Part shown: in pieces, positions 32,801 through 42,965 of the stretch | Layout of the letters: every line of letters begins with the position of its first letter | Position numbering within the stretch: position 1 is the stretch's first letter | Assembly: GCA_036403235.1 (NCBI GenBank) | Contig: DASWRI010000062.1 | Coordinates: 3,674-67,673, forward strand | DNA from: JBGTFE01 sp036403235 | GTDB lineage: Bacteria > Acidobacteriota > Blastocatellia > Pyrinomonadales > Pyrinomonadaceae | DNA length: 64,000 nt | Direction: 5' to 3' | Notes under the pieces: generated by a model | What the model was told of the DNA's origin: nothing | Databases searched by the model: none | The model's input: the letters and a program-made list of their open reading frames with translations, nothing else | Program-made: the position numbers and the translations under genes

Positions 32801-34936
32801 TTAGTACTGCCAATTGACGTTGACAAAACCCGTTCCGGCAGTCGGGACGGTATAGCTGTGGTTAGCACCGTTTTCCCATGTTACCGTTCCATTAGCGGCG
32901 ATTTTAATAAATTTGAACTGAATCGTTTTGCCCGCCGGAGCGCTGACGTTTAGAAACCAATTTGGATAGTTCGGCGTCAGCATCGGTCCGACCGCTCCGT
33001 CCCAAGTCGTGTTCCAGTTGCTCAGCTCGACCGTATTTCCGGTCAGGAAAATGTAGTCACCCGTGCTGGTCGGCGTCGCATTATTGACCGTAAACGTCAC
33101 CGGAATCAGTTTCGCCTGTAGAACGGTAAAATTAATTCCGTTGGAAACGGAAGCTCCGCGCGTCACCGTTACGCTGTAATCGCCGTTTGTAACATTCGGG
33201 ACGGTAGCGACGATTTGCGTGTCAGACCACGAAGTTACGGTGGCGGTCGTCGTGCCGAATTTGACCGTTCCGGTCGTCGCGCCGAAATCTTTTCCGCCGA
33301 TAGTTACTTTTACGCCGGATTGCGCGTTAGTCGGGCCAATCGAGCCGATTTGCGGAGTTGTCGCCGAGGGCGCAATGTAACTCCAGACAGCAACAGTATT
33401 TGCCCCAATATTAAAACTAACCGCCGGATTATTGCCGCCCGAACCCGTATTTACGGTCAAAGATGAACCATTGAGCGTTCCCGTCAAATAATCGGAATAG
33501 GTTCCCGCCGGAAGCGCCGTGTTCAAACCGGAAATATTGTATGTGTTTATAGTGCTTTTGTTAATCGCCACCAAAACGACGTTGTTGTAAAACTTGCGCT
33601 CATAGATATAGACGTCATTGTTCATCCATCGCTGCTGCATCGAACCATAAGCTAGCGCGGAATTATTTTTTCGCAAATCGGAAAGTTTTTTGATTAATCC
33701 GTAAGCCGTTGTGGACGTCGAAAAGCCGGGCATCGCCGGACGATTATACGGGTCGTCGCCGCCCCCCGTGTCGTTATGCAGATATTGTTCCGTGCCGTAG
33801 TAAATACAGGGAATTCCGCGAACTGTCTGGACAAAGGCAATCGCTTCGTGAAGGCGATTGTTATTGTTGTTGACCGATAAAAAACGCTTCATATCGTGAT
33901 TATCGATGAACGTAATCAAATCGTCTTTCCAGGCAAAATTTGTGTTTTCCTGATTTAGAACGGTATCGATGTCCGAGAAATTGCTTGCTCCGGCAAAGAC
34001 GTTTCGAATCGCCTGATTTAGAGGAAAATCGAGCAGGGAAATTCCGCTCTTGTTAGCAAATTTGTAGGAATCCCGGTAAAGCGGGTCGCCCGTTGTGCCC
34101 TGATACCATTCGCCGAATAAAAAACTGTCTTTGTTGGTGTAAACCGTATTGGCAAAACTGTATTCCCAGCCCCAGGTGACGTGTTTAACGGCGTCAATGC
34201 GAAAACCGTCAACGCCGTGTGTTTGAAGCAAGAGTGCAGCATCTTTCAAATAGGCGTCGACCGTCGCCTGTTCCTGATTCAAATCCGACAAATCGAAAAG
34301 CGAATAATACTGAACCTGATAACGGTCGTCAAAATTGGAGATATTTCCGTTATGATGAAAATATCCGTTTGAATCGCTCGGGTAATTTCCGACATAAGTT
34401 CCGTTATCGTAAAATGCCCCGAACTCGCCGTCGTTGTCTTGGTTGGTATGATTCGGCGCAAAATCGACGATGACTTTGATTCCATTGGTATGCGCAGCGC
34501 TGACCATATTGTCAAAGTCCGTCCAAGTATTTGAACTGTTGCCCGAATGTTCTTCGATACGTTTGAAATCGCGTCCCTGATAACCGTGATAAGGCGCGGT
34601 CGCTTGTCCGGCAAAAGGAACGCTCAAATTCAAATTATCAACCGGCGGCGAAATCCAAATTGCCGTGACGCCCATATTTTTCAGATATGTCATCTTGGCT
34701 TGAATTCCAGCCAAATCTCCGCCCCAATACAAACGCCAATTCGATTGCGCCGAGTCGAAAAGCCCTGAGCTTTGAGCCGGATTATCGTTTGACGCACTCC
34801 CGTTGTAAAAACGGTCGGTAATAATTTGATAAATGGTTTCGTGTTTAAAATCAGCCGGTTTTACGGCAGACGGTAAAATCGAAATTATACAAAACAAAAG
34901 GAAAAAAGATGCGACGTTTTTCAGAGTAACTTTCAT
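32801..34936 (-). CDS. Secreted GH13 alpha-amylase/CGTase-like enzyme with IPT/TIG and CBM20 domains
   Basis: This 711-aa starch-active enzyme has a signal peptide at residues 1-27 and a GH13 barrel with YQIITDRFYNG, VIVDFAPNHTN, DGFRIDAVKHV (nucleophile D248), FLFGEWYQG (acid/base E276) and FIDNHDMKRF (D348). The order of domains (GH13, C-domain, IPT/TIG near 505-600, CBM20 from ~608) is that of cyclodextrin glucanotransferases and maltogenic amylases. The CBM20 has TFTVNNATPTSTGDYIFLTG and WENGANHSY. GGAG lies 7 nt before 34936, so the 61-residue longer frame is rejected. Choosing hydrolase or transferase needs structural comparison. Confidence 0.93.
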   Translation of the reverse strand: MKVTLKNVASFFLLFCIISILPSAVKPADFKHETIYQIITDRFYNGSASNDNPAQSSGLFDSAQSNWRLYWGGDLAGIQAKMTYLKNMGVTAIWISPPVDNLNLSVPFAGQATAPYHGYQGRDFKRIEEHSGNSSNTWTDFDNMVSAAHTNGIKVIVDFAPNHTNQDNDGEFGAFYDNGTYVGNYPSDSNGYFHHNGNISNFDDRYQVQYYSLFDLSDLNQEQATVDAYLKDAALLLQTHGVDGFRIDAVKHVTWGWEYSFANTVYTNKDSFLFGEWYQGTTGDPLYRDSYKFANKSGISLLDFPLNQAIRNVFAGASNFSDIDTVLNQENTNFAWKDDLITFIDNHDMKRFLSVNNNNNRLHEAIAFVQTVRGIPCIYYGTEQYLHNDTGGGDDPYNRPAMPGFSTSTTAYGLIKKLSDLRKNNSALAYGSMQQRWMNNDVYIYERKFYNNVVLVAINKSTINTYNISGLNTALPAGTYSDYLTGTLNGSSLTVNTGSGGNNPAVSFNIGANTVAVWSYIAPSATTPQIGSIGPTNAQSGVKVTIGGKDFGATTGTVKFGTTTATVTSWSDTQIVATVPNVTNGDYSVTVTRGASVSNGINFTVLQAKLIPVTFTVNNATPTSTGDYIFLTGNTVELSNWNTTWDGAVGPMLTPNYPNWFLNVSAPAGKTIQFKFIKIAANGTVTWENGANHSYTVPTAGTGFVNVNWQY

Positions 34937-35319
34937 TGGAAATCTCCTTTCTGGCTGTTCCGCACAACTTTTCGTTGCGGGAGAAACAATTTGTAAAATT
35001 GAAAATTTTCTATCCAAAGCAGTTTTCGGATAGTGGAAAATAACAAGAATTCGGTTGAATGTTTCGTGATTATAAATGTATTTTAATGACAGTGCAAACT
35101 TAGTTTGTTGCGAGAACAAACTAACTTAATTACTAATTTAATTTTTGAAGCTAAATCCGTAATGAAAGCGAACGGTTTTGAGGCTCTTAATTAAGGCAAT
35201 AATATATTTTTCTCACCTGTATTCGTAAGAAGATTAAAGTAAATTCAGCTCTTTTCTGTAAAAGTTCGCCTAAAAATTTAGGCTGATTTTGTTTGCTGAT
35301 TTTGTTTAAGGAAAGAGCT
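34937..35319. other. Upstream region of the amylase gene
   Basis: About 380 bp of AT-rich intergenic DNA presumably holds the minus-strand amylase promoter. No gene is seen. Confidence 0.45.
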
Positions 35320-35578
35320 ATACCCAGAACTTCAGTGAAATCAAATTTTTCGTTGACTTCCACTTAAAAAAAGACTTATAAAACATTCTGCCGAAATCGG
35401 TTATGAATTGTTTTGGTATAATCCCGAAAACGTTAAAGCCTGTCGAATTTATGTTCGACAAACGGTTAATCTTCAAGACCGCGCGGATTGGAGCAATCAG
35501 CATCAATGGCTGCTTGCGCAATTGGAGAAGCTACACAAAACGTTCGCTCAAAGAATTCGTAAACTGACATTGGAATAA
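35320..35578 (+). pseudogene. DUF4268-like C-terminal fragment, frameshifted
   Basis: The + strand first reads NFSEIKFFVDFHLKKDL and stops; another frame then reads KHSAEIGYELFWYNPENVKA, CRIYVRQTVNLQDRADWSNQ and HQWLLAQLEKLHKTFAQRIR to a TAA at 35576. This pattern (Trp-rich helix, DW..QHQWL..LE..H) is that of the C-terminal domain of DUF4268 proteins. A frameshift and loss of the 5' part mark it as a remnant. Confidence 0.6.
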
Positions 35579-35962
35579 ATGGTTCGTAGAAAATTTTCCG
35601 ATAATACCTTTTTGATACTTTGATTATTTAACGGATTTATTTACTGAACGCAGCAGAAATGGTAATTGAATCTGGTACAATAATATTTCTTTCATTTTTT
35701 CCACTATCGAACTTACTCCAAATATTCAGAAAACATCGGCCGCCGGTAGCTGTGCTGTAAAAGTCGCACCTTCGTCGGGCGATTCTATTGGAGATTCATC
35801 CAATTACTCGAATCGAATCTTTTTAGAATAACAACGGGCAGAGAATTAAGTTTATTTTATTTTCAGTTTCGATTGCTATACGAATAGCGAGAGTATTAAA
35901 ATATTTATCAGCTTTAGCATAATTATCAGTTATTTCTGATAGATTTTAATTTTCATAGTTTA
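35579..35962. other. Non-coding gap
   Basis: No credible gene or repeat is seen between the DUF4268-like fragment and the end of the large surface-protein gene. Confidence 0.4.
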
Positions 35963-38900
35963 CTACTTCGCTAAAACGATAAAATCAATGTTTGAACTTT
36001 CTTCGGAAACGAAAACAACTCGCGGAGCAAATTCATACAGCTTGTGCGAGACATTGATTACGTAAGTTTCTCCGACTGAAACATCGGAGAAACTGTAGTA
36101 GCCGAACGGGCTGGTTCTGGACAGCCTGACGTTGCCGTTTGAATCGACCATCGAAACCTGAGCGTTTGAAACGCCGAGCCCGTTTGTATCGACGACGCGA
36201 CCGCCGATATTTACACTGGCGGCAGTCGGGGCAAGCGGTTCTCCTAAAGTCCAATTTGAATAAACCGACAAATTCTTGACCGTGAACTTATTATTTGTCG
36301 TATCGAGAATAAACGTCGAACCATTCGGCGCATATCGAATAACCGGCGCGCCTGATGTCGAGACACGTAAAATATTAAATGCGCTTTCGGTGGCGGTTGC
36401 CGGAATGTCGCCGTCCAGATAGTTCCACGTTACATTAGAGGTAATACCCGAGCCGTTAAGTGTCCAGTAGCGTTGAAGCGTCTTGTTTGCATTGAGCGAC
36501 GGGCTTGCCGGAGCAGTTCCCGCATTCGCCTTTACACTTAAATCTCCCGCCCCGGCCGTAACTACGACATCAATCGGAGAATACTGGCCGACGGATGTGC
36601 CAACCGGAAAAGTGAAAGCGCCGGTTCCTCCGAAAGTCTTTTTCAGATTACCGATAATATAACCGGATGTGCGCGAAATCGTGCTTGTAGAACCAATCGA
36701 CAGTGTCGAACCGCCCATCGAAATATTGCCGTTTGTTAAGGTCAAAAGACCTGTAACGCTCGCATCATTGCCGAATGTAACGCCTGACGCATTATTAACG
36801 GTCAAATTGCCGAACGGAATCGGAAGAGCACCGCCGGCGGCATTTTGTGCAGACGACCCGTTAAATATAACCGTTCCGGCCTGAGGGTTAAATCCGCCGC
36901 TGATTGAAAGATTACCTCCAATGGTTATGCTGTAATTATTCGAGCTGACGTCAAACGTTGTCGCGCCGCCCATCGATAACGTGGCGAGAACCGTAATATT
37001 GCCGCCGAGCGCAACCGAGTTGGCAGTAGACAGATTGTTATAGGTAAATGCCGGAATCGTTTGCAGCGCAGTTCCGCTAAAAAGAAGCGTATTGCCGGTC
37101 ATTAGATAACCGACATTTGTAGCACTCGGGCTGAATGCGCCTAAGATTTGCATAACCCCATTGGCTAATGTGACGTTTGCATTGCCGCGGCTGCCGCTGA
37201 TTGTCAGATTGTTATAAATGAACACCGGCACAGTCTGTGCGCCAGGGCCATTGAAATCTATCGTGCTTCCGTTAGTTGTATAAGAATTCGTCCCGGGCGT
37301 ATATGTGCCGGCAATCTTAATAATGCCGCTTGATGCGAGGGTTCGAGAACCGTTGTTGCTGCTGGTCAGATTATTGTAGGTAAAAGCCGGAATCGTTTGC
37401 GCCGCTGCGCCGTTGAAATTAACAGTGTTGCCGGCAATGGTGTGCCCGGTCGCACTGCCCGGCGTGAAAACACCGGAGATATTTATAGTTCCGCTTGGCA
37501 ATATCTTGTTAAAATTACTGAAAGTTAGATTGTCGTATTGCCCCGGAGCTATGTTTTGTCCGGCAGATGACTGATTGTAATTAACGGTTCCCGCCGCATT
37601 ACTATTGAATGTGCCGCTTGAAAAAGAGACTGCTCCGTTTAAGGTCAGAGTGTTGGAAGCCACACTGAGCGCGCCGCTCGTCAGCGTCAGAGTGCCGCTG
37701 ACCGTCTCGTTATTGCCGAGACTGACTCCAGCCGGATTGCTGATAATCAGATTATTAAACGTTGTCGAGGTCGCGCCGCCGATTGTCTGCGCCGCCGAGC
37801 CGTTGAAAACGACCTGTCCATTCAAGGGATTAAAAATTCCGCCGTTGTTAACCCAGTTACCAGTGGCTAATTTCAAAGTAAAACTCGCCGGTTGTCCGCA
37901 GTTCCCGCCACCGCCGCCATTCAACTTACCTGCGGAGAGTGTAAAATCATTAATCGTAGTATTGCCGAGAATGTTCACGGTTACATTGCTATTCAAATTC
38001 ACGCTTTCATTGTATGTTCCGCCGTAAACGTCTACTATGCCGCCGGGAAGCTGGTTTGCAATCGCTGTTTGGATACTCGTAAAACATGGCGCGTTGCCGC
38101 CACAGATACCCGCCGAGTCAGCATACATAATCGTCGATATATACGCCGTTGCAAGCGGCTTATTGGTGAGATGAACGAATCCGGTTTGCTTGGGAGCCGC
38201 CGAGAACGCACTGCACGAGATGTCATCGAAGCCGGACGGTATCGCTGTCGCGCTGATGTCGAAGATATAAAGCCCGTTCTGCGCGGACGCAATCGAACCA
38301 TTGTATGACTGTAGCGCAATAAGCAGTTTCGTGTTCGACAGCCACGTCAGCGAGTTCACAATCGACTGAGGGTATATGTAGGTGCTGCCGCAGGAGGTCG
38401 TCGTCCCGTTGAACGGAATCGGCCCGGAGACAGGATTGCGTGCTGCCGTGTTGTCGTAGACTTTGACCTGCGCAGTTCCGAACGCTGTGTATGTCGCCAC
38501 CGCGATATGACCGTCGGGTGATGCCGCGACTTTATCGTTTCTGCCGCCCGTATTGACTGTCTTGACCAGCGCAACCGGTGAAACTGTATAGAAACTCAGT
38601 AGTTTGTGAAACGCGGAATTGTTCGAAATGACGAGCTGGCTGTTTTGAGTGTCCCATGCCAGTCCGCGAGGAATGTCGACCGAGAAATTCGGGCCAGCTC
38701 CGTCGATGATATCGGTTTCGGCGCTGGTCGTTGAGCTGGTTGGCGTGATGATGGCAATCTTGGACTTGCCGACGTTGTGGGCGGGGTCGGTTTCGAGTCC
38801 GTCGGTGAGTCCGATTGCATACGTGCCGGCGGGCTGAGTCGGTAAATTCACTACCGAGAAGCTGCCGTATCCGGCTGCCGTCAGATTGCGTCCTGAGGGA

Positions 38901-39496
38901 GCAGCGGTATATATGCCATTCAGCAGATACTCCGCTAGCTGAACCGGGGCGCTGGCCGGATTGTTAGCGAGCGCGACAGTGCCGTCGCGGCTATCATAGG
39001 CAATTCCGACCGGATCATCGATGTTCGTCGAGACGGTAGTCGAAGTGTTCTGTCCGGTGGCAATTGCGCCGACCGGGATGCAAGCCAGACTGCCGTTATC
39101 CGGCGGGTTTCCTGTCGTGGTACCGCCGTTGCCGATCAGCAGGTCACCGCTTGTATCGAACAACATATTAAGCGGGTTATCAATATCCGGTTTGCCTTCG
39201 TTAGTCGAATTGGTCACCGCAATGATTGCGGGCGAGGCCGCGGTGATAATATCCGTGCCGCCGCTGCCGCCCAGCGCGACGTTGAACAGATCGACTTGAC
39301 CGCTACCGACGCCAAACTGTTCTACTGCTGCCAGAAAAATCCCCGGCGCAACGCCGGGCGCGGTTGCTTTGCTATCCGAATTTAGCGTCGCATTGTTTTG
39401 CGAATGAGTCCGAAAGGCAAACCAACTACTCAGACAAACGAGTGTCAGAGCGATTATGACAAATCGAGCTAAACTGTTTGGACGGAACACAGCCAT
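35963..39496 (-). CDS. Large secreted surface protein with beta repeats and carboxypeptidase-regulatory-like C-terminus
   Basis: This 1177-aa protein has a signal peptide near residues 9-33. Residues ~50-430 look like a beta-propeller-like region (DNPLNMLFDTSGDLLIGNGG, IDDPVGIAYDSRDGTVALAN). The stretch ~470-1030 is made of repeated beta units of the type AAQTIPAFTYNNLTSSNNGS/LTLTSGALSVASNTLTLNG, typical of self-associating or adhesin-like passenger repeats. The last ~90 residues (GGRVVDTNGLGVSNAQVSMV, then GYYSFSDVSVGETYVINVSH) form a carboxypeptidase-regulatory-like Ig fold. GGAG lies 6 nt before the ATG. Its role is probably surface display or adhesion; no enzyme motif is seen. Confidence 0.85.
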   Translation of the reverse strand: MAVFRPNSLARFVIIALTLVCLSSWFAFRTHSQNNATLNSDSKATAPGVAPGIFLAAVEQFGVGSGQVDLFNVALGGSGGTDIITAASPAIIAVTNSTNEGKPDIDNPLNMLFDTSGDLLIGNGGTTTGNPPDNGSLACIPVGAIATGQNTSTTVSTNIDDPVGIAYDSRDGTVALANNPASAPVQLAEYLLNGIYTAAPSGRNLTAAGYGSFSVVNLPTQPAGTYAIGLTDGLETDPAHNVGKSKIAIITPTSSTTSAETDIIDGAGPNFSVDIPRGLAWDTQNSQLVISNNSAFHKLLSFYTVSPVALVKTVNTGGRNDKVAASPDGHIAVATYTAFGTAQVKVYDNTAARNPVSGPIPFNGTTTSCGSTYIYPQSIVNSLTWLSNTKLLIALQSYNGSIASAQNGLYIFDISATAIPSGFDDISCSAFSAAPKQTGFVHLTNKPLATAYISTIMYADSAGICGGNAPCFTSIQTAIANQLPGGIVDVYGGTYNESVNLNSNVTVNILGNTTINDFTLSAGKLNGGGGGNCGQPASFTLKLATGNWVNNGGIFNPLNGQVVFNGSAAQTIGGATSTTFNNLIISNPAGVSLGNNETVSGTLTLTSGALSVASNTLTLNGAVSFSSGTFNSNAAGTVNYNQSSAGQNIAPGQYDNLTFSNFNKILPSGTINISGVFTPGSATGHTIAGNTVNFNGAAAQTIPAFTYNNLTSSNNGSRTLASSGIIKIAGTYTPGTNSYTTNGSTIDFNGPGAQTVPVFIYNNLTISGSRGNANVTLANGVMQILGAFSPSATNVGYLMTGNTLLFSGTALQTIPAFTYNNLSTANSVALGGNITVLATLSMGGATTFDVSSNNYSITIGGNLSISGGFNPQAGTVIFNGSSAQNAAGGALPIPFGNLTVNNASGVTFGNDASVTGLLTLTNGNISMGGSTLSIGSTSTISRTSGYIIGNLKKTFGGTGAFTFPVGTSVGQYSPIDVVVTAGAGDLSVKANAGTAPASPSLNANKTLQRYWTLNGSGITSNVTWNYLDGDIPATATESAFNILRVSTSGAPVIRYAPNGSTFILDTTNNKFTVKNLSVYSNWTLGEPLAPTAASVNIGGRVVDTNGLGVSNAQVSMVDSNGNVRLSRTSPFGYYSFSDVSVGETYVINVSHKLYEFAPRVVFVSEESSNIDFIVLAK

Positions 39497-39581
39497 TTAA
39501 ATTCTCCTTAATTTTTTTATGAGTTTGCTGAAACAAAATTATTTCAGAGCGATGAATTAGCCTTTTGCTCAAAGCTTTTCT

Positions 39582-39633
39582 GATAGTATCTTATTCTTTT
39601 GTAACAGTCAATTTATAAATGCCTGTTACAAAA
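39582..39633 (+). promoter_or_regulatory. Promoter-operator with GTAAC-N19-GTTAC element
   Basis: TGATAGTAT (an extended -10-like element) is followed by TTTTGTAACAG (39597-39607) and its exact inverse CTGTTACAAAA (39623-39633). The same order and the same 24-bp GTAAC-to-GTTAC distance occur at 62322-62368. It is upstream of the racemase remnant. Confidence 0.6.
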
Positions 39634-39734
39634 CCAGTTTTTATAACAATCAAATTAGATATATTGTGAAAATTAAAAAATTTAAGAGAGGTTTGATTAG
39701 GAAAAACCAGTTGTGGTATTTTACCATTTTCGCT

Positions 39735-39763
39735 GTAACATGCTTGGCTTTTTTGAGTGTTAC
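39735..39763 (+). promoter_or_regulatory. Second GTAAC-N19-GTTAC element
   Basis: GTAAC at 39735 and GTTAC at 39759 repeat the 24-bp spacing of the element 134 bp upstream. It ends 41 bp before the racemase-like start. The rest of the gap 39497-39804 has no gene. Confidence 0.5.
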
Positions 39764-39804
39764 GACAAATTAGGATAATATATGATTCTAAATCGGGGCT
39801 TAAA

Positions 39805-40038
39805 ATGAAAACTCTTGGTTTTATAGGCGGTATCGGGCCGAAATCGACGGTTGAGTACTACCGCTCTATAATGGGTGTTAAAAATTTGGGTTTATTCGGC
39901 ACGCATTTCACCATGCAGTCTGGATTCTATCAGAAGAAATTTTCCGAATACGAAATTAACCTGAGCTTACCCGACCAAACTGAGAAAAAAGTTTGGCTTG
40001 GGTCTTTATTCTCAAATTGTGAGGCGGCAAATGATTAA
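39805..40038 (+). pseudogene. Aspartate/glutamate racemase with internal deletion
   Basis: From ATG 39805 the frame reads MKTLGFIGGIGPKSTVEYYR, the N-terminus of the Asp/Glu racemase (YgeA-like) family. It then jumps to NLGLFGTHFTMQSGFYQKKF, which in that family lies about 100 residues later. Both catalytic Cys regions' surroundings are missing, and the reading frame survives the deletion. The last residues overlap the following GNAT gene. It is not expected to be active. Confidence 0.75.
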
Positions 40039-40516
40039 AATCAGGAAAGCAAATGAAACAGATTTTGATGCCATCTGGTGGATTTTCCACGAAGTCGTGC
40101 AGAGAGGAGACACTTATGCTTATAATCCTGATACGACAAAAGATGAAGCTCGCTCGCTTTGGATGTCGAAAGAAGCTAAAACCTATGTTGCCTGTTTCGA
40201 TAGCGAAATTGTCGGGACGTACATTCTCAAAGCGAATCAGCCGGGACTCGGCTCTCATATCGCAAACGCCGGCTATATGGTAAAGGGAAGTAGTCGAGGA
40301 AAAGGCGTCGGCTGTGCGATGTGTCGGCATTCGATGGCTGAAGCACGCCGCGCCGGCTTTCTAGCCATGCAGTTTAATTTAGTGGTAGGCACGAATTACC
40401 CGGCAGTTTTATTATGGAAAAAGCTTGGTTTTTCAATTGTTGGTGTTTTACCTAAAGCTTTTCAGCATCGAGATTTAGGACTGGTTAATGCATTTGTTAT
40501 GCATCGTTTTTTGTAA
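40031..40516 (+). CDS. GNAT family N-acetyltransferase
   Basis: This 161-aa GNAT protein has IRKANETDFDAIWWIFHEVV at the start, the acetyl-CoA loop KGSSRGKGVGCAMCRHS near residues 90-106, and the C-terminal YPAVLLWKKLGFSIVGVLP. This pattern resembles phosphinothricin/amino-acid-type acetyltransferases, but the substrate is unknown. The start at 40031 overlaps the racemase remnant, suggesting the two once formed an operon under the GTAAC promoter. Confidence 0.82.
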   Translation: MIKIRKANETDFDAIWWIFHEVVQRGDTYAYNPDTTKDEARSLWMSKEAKTYVACFDSEIVGTYILKANQPGLGSHIANAGYMVKGSSRGKGVGCAMCRHSMAEARRAGFLAMQFNLVVGTNYPAVLLWKKLGFSIVGVLPKAFQHRDLGLVNAFVMHRFL

Positions 40517-40692
40517 TGAACTCAAAATTGAAGCAACTACTAAACTTCAGGTAAAAGATACCACTGCAATTTATATCAAAAGCCGGCCGGTGAATTTTTC
40601 CTGACTGAAAAATTCACCAATAGAACAAGCATTTCAATAAAATAATTATTGCTATAAAAGAGAAAAGATGAAATATCTCTTACAATAAAAAA

Positions 40693-40850
40693 TTATGCCT
40701 TGCTGAGCTCTCCTCCTTGAGAACCATAAAAAATAACCCACACAATTAAATAATCGTCAAAATCTACAAAGCGATGTTCAACTCCGGCGGGAGCAAAGAT
40801 AAAATCCCCAAGTTGGGTATTATAGTGGCTCGTCGCGAAAAATTAAAAGT
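40693..40850 (-). pseudogene. Cupin-domain fragment
   Basis: The minus strand reads HYNTQLGDFIFAPAGVEHRF, then VDFDDYLIVWVIFYGSQGG and a stop. This is the last half of a small cupin barrel (GDFIFAPAGVEHRF is the second cupin motif). The first motif and a start codon are missing. The rest of 40517-40986 shows nothing else. Confidence 0.65.
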
Positions 40851-40986
40851 GGCTCTTGAATTTGTAAATGCTTTCCATAAAATTTATATAGCCTGAAAAA
40901 ATATTCCGGCGCGAAAGTTTCGCGGCTGCGCGAGTAAATTTGATATTCACGGGTGCAGAGAAACAGGTGCCGGAGAGGAGTAAAAG

Positions 40987-41244
40987 ATGCTAGAATTGCG
41001 CCCAAATTGTGAATGCTGTAACAAAAAATTACCGCCCGAGTCGAGCGAGGCAATGATATGCACTTTTGAATGCACGTTTTGCCGCGATTGTGTCGAACAT
41101 AAATTAAATTTTGTCTGTCCGAACTGCGGCGGAAATTTTGAACCACGCCCCGTAAGACCCGTATGGGAGTTAAAAAACCACCCCGCTTCCGACAAGCTTA
41201 TCTATAAACCGGAAGGATGCGTGTCCAAACAGGTAAAAACCTGA
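40987..41244 (+). CDS. DUF1272 zinc-binding protein
   Basis: This 85-aa Cys-rich protein (MLELRPNCECCNKKLPPESS, CTFECTFCRDCVEHKL, CPNCGGNFEPRPVRP) matches the DUF1272 family in length and in the four CxxC-type pairs, so it is likely a small zinc protein. Function in the family is unknown. GGAG lies 9 nt upstream of the ATG. The C-terminal ~20 residues extend past the usual domain. It stands alone, on the + strand. Confidence 0.85.
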   Translation: MLELRPNCECCNKKLPPESSEAMICTFECTFCRDCVEHKLNFVCPNCGGNFEPRPVRPVWELKNHPASDKLIYKPEGCVSKQVKT

Positions 41245-41429
41245 AGAGCTCGCTAAACGGACAGTTGATAATTTTAAAGGATCTTGGTCTGTAGCAAACT
41301 GCATAAAGTCACTTCATAAATTGCGGCTTTCGCCTTTGTAATACCGTTTTGGGCAAAAATTTACACAAGACCTTTTATACAAAAGCGCGTATTAACGGCA
41401 ATTAAATTTACGAGTGAATTTACAAGGTA

Positions 41430-42647
41430 ATGAGCGAAACAATAATTTTACGCGGCGTGAAAATTAAAAACAACACGTTCGCATTACTGATAGAAACACT
41501 TCACCTTCAGGGAAGTGTGAAAGCGATAACTGCCATACATCGGCAAAAACACAGCGAGCGTCAGGGCGGAGTTCGTTTCGTCGACCGGGGCGGAAACATT
41601 GAAGAGTTAGCAAACCTAACTAAAGCTATGACCGAAAAATGCACGGCGAGTCGATTGCCGATTGATGCTCTCAGAAGCATAATAATTACCCCGCCCGGCA
41701 AGCTCTGCGATATCGAGGAAAAAGCGGCGATTTTAGTCGAGCACTTTCGCACCGTTATCGAACAAGATCAGGGCGCAGTTTTTGGTCCGGATATGCGATG
41801 CGCGGAAGACGTTTTAAGCCGCGTGGCGGAACATAAAGATTTGCTTCCGCATGTTACGGGCTTAACAAAAGAAATCGGCGGTCTCGAAATAAATAAAAGA
41901 GGATATACGGCATTTGGACTGGTACATGCGCTCAGTTTAGCGTTGAACGGGAAAATCAAGTCGCGCTCATTCAGTATTCAAGGATTCGGCTCAGTCGGCA
42001 GCCGCACGGCTCGACTGATTTTTGAGAGCGGCGGGATAATTAAAGCCGTAAGTAATAGTAAGCACTTGCTGTACTCACAAAATGGATTGGATATAGCGCA
42101 GTTATACGACCTTTGGGAAAAGTGGGGAAACAAATGCCTGCCAATCTATAACGATAGAAATCAAAGCGATGATTTGTTGCTAAGTTCGCAACCCGAGAAA
42201 ATCTTCGAAGTGCCGGTTGATGGATTTATTCCAGTGGCGAGAACTTCGGTTCTCGCTTCGCCCGAAGAGCTGTCGCTCGCCCGACGCGAGAATCCTGAAG
42301 CGAGAGATGTAACTCAGTTTTTACAAAAAACCGGTGTGAAAATTATTGTCGAAGGCGCAAATCATCCGTTGACCGAAAGCGCTGAATTTTATCTTGAAGA
42401 TAACGGAGTCATCGTTTTGCCCGATATTCTGGTTAACTGCGGCGGATTAATCGGCACGCGTCTCGAATGGGAAAACCGAAATCTTGCCGTCAAACCGGAG
42501 CAGTTATCATATCTCGACGATGTTTGTCGCAGCCGCATACGGGAAACGGTTGAATATAACGTGCTGGAAGTACTCAATTCAAAAAACCACGCTCGCCGGA
42601 CGGTCGCCGACATTATCAGCAAAGCGCAGGAAAATCGGGCGCACTAA
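41430..42647 (+). CDS. Glu/Leu/Phe/Val dehydrogenase-family protein
   Basis: This 405-aa amino-acid dehydrogenase-like enzyme has EINKRGYTAFGLVHAL (domain hinge), the NAD-binding Rossmann motif IQGFGSVGSRTARLIFESGG, and the substrate-domain features IIVEGANHPLT and ILVNCGGLI. The N-terminal ~110 residues (FALLIETLHLQGSVKAITAI) replace the usual catalytic-Lys segment K-GG-R, which is only partly visible as RQGGVRFVDRGG, so substrate and activity are uncertain. It is followed 15 bp later by the YciI-like gene, probably in one transcript. Confidence 0.78.
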   Translation: MSETIILRGVKIKNNTFALLIETLHLQGSVKAITAIHRQKHSERQGGVRFVDRGGNIEELANLTKAMTEKCTASRLPIDALRSIIITPPGKLCDIEEKAAILVEHFRTVIEQDQGAVFGPDMRCAEDVLSRVAEHKDLLPHVTGLTKEIGGLEINKRGYTAFGLVHALSLALNGKIKSRSFSIQGFGSVGSRTARLIFESGGIIKAVSNSKHLLYSQNGLDIAQLYDLWEKWGNKCLPIYNDRNQSDDLLLSSQPEKIFEVPVDGFIPVARTSVLASPEELSLARRENPEARDVTQFLQKTGVKIIVEGANHPLTESAEFYLEDNGVIVLPDILVNCGGLIGTRLEWENRNLAVKPEQLSYLDDVCRSRIRETVEYNVLEVLNSKNHARRTVADIISKAQENRAH

Positions 42648-42662
42648 ATTTGGACAAATTAA

Positions 42663-42965
42663 ATGCAATTCTTAGTAACAGCCTATGATTTAACGGACGA
42701 GGAAGCGCCTCGTCGCCGTTTAGCCGTTCGCGGCGCACATCTCGCTCTGGTTAAACAGATGACCGATGCCGGCTTGATACATATTGCGGCGGCTCTTCTT
42801 GACGATGATGGCAATATGATAGGTTCCGTCTTCATCTGTGAGTTTGAATCACGACGAGAAATTGACGACTGGTTTATAAGCGAGCCTTACATCACCGGAA
42901 AAGTATGGGGAAAAATCAAGGTGGAGCCATGTCAGATTGGTTCTATCTTTCTGAAAGATAAATAG
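42663..42965 (+). CDS. YciI-like protein
   Basis: This 100-aa protein has the ferredoxin-like YciI/YCII pattern: MQFLVTAYDLTDEEAPRRRL, then RGAHLALVKQMTDAGLIHIA, and DDWFISEPYITGKVWGKIKV with the conserved DP/EPY region. YciI proteins are small enzymes or dehydrochlorinase-like domains of mostly unknown role. It is downstream of the dehydrogenase-like gene. The length is typical. Confidence 0.85.
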   Translation: MQFLVTAYDLTDEEAPRRRLAVRGAHLALVKQMTDAGLIHIAAALLDDDGNMIGSVFICEFESRREIDDWFISEPYITGKVWGKIKVEPCQIGSIFLKDK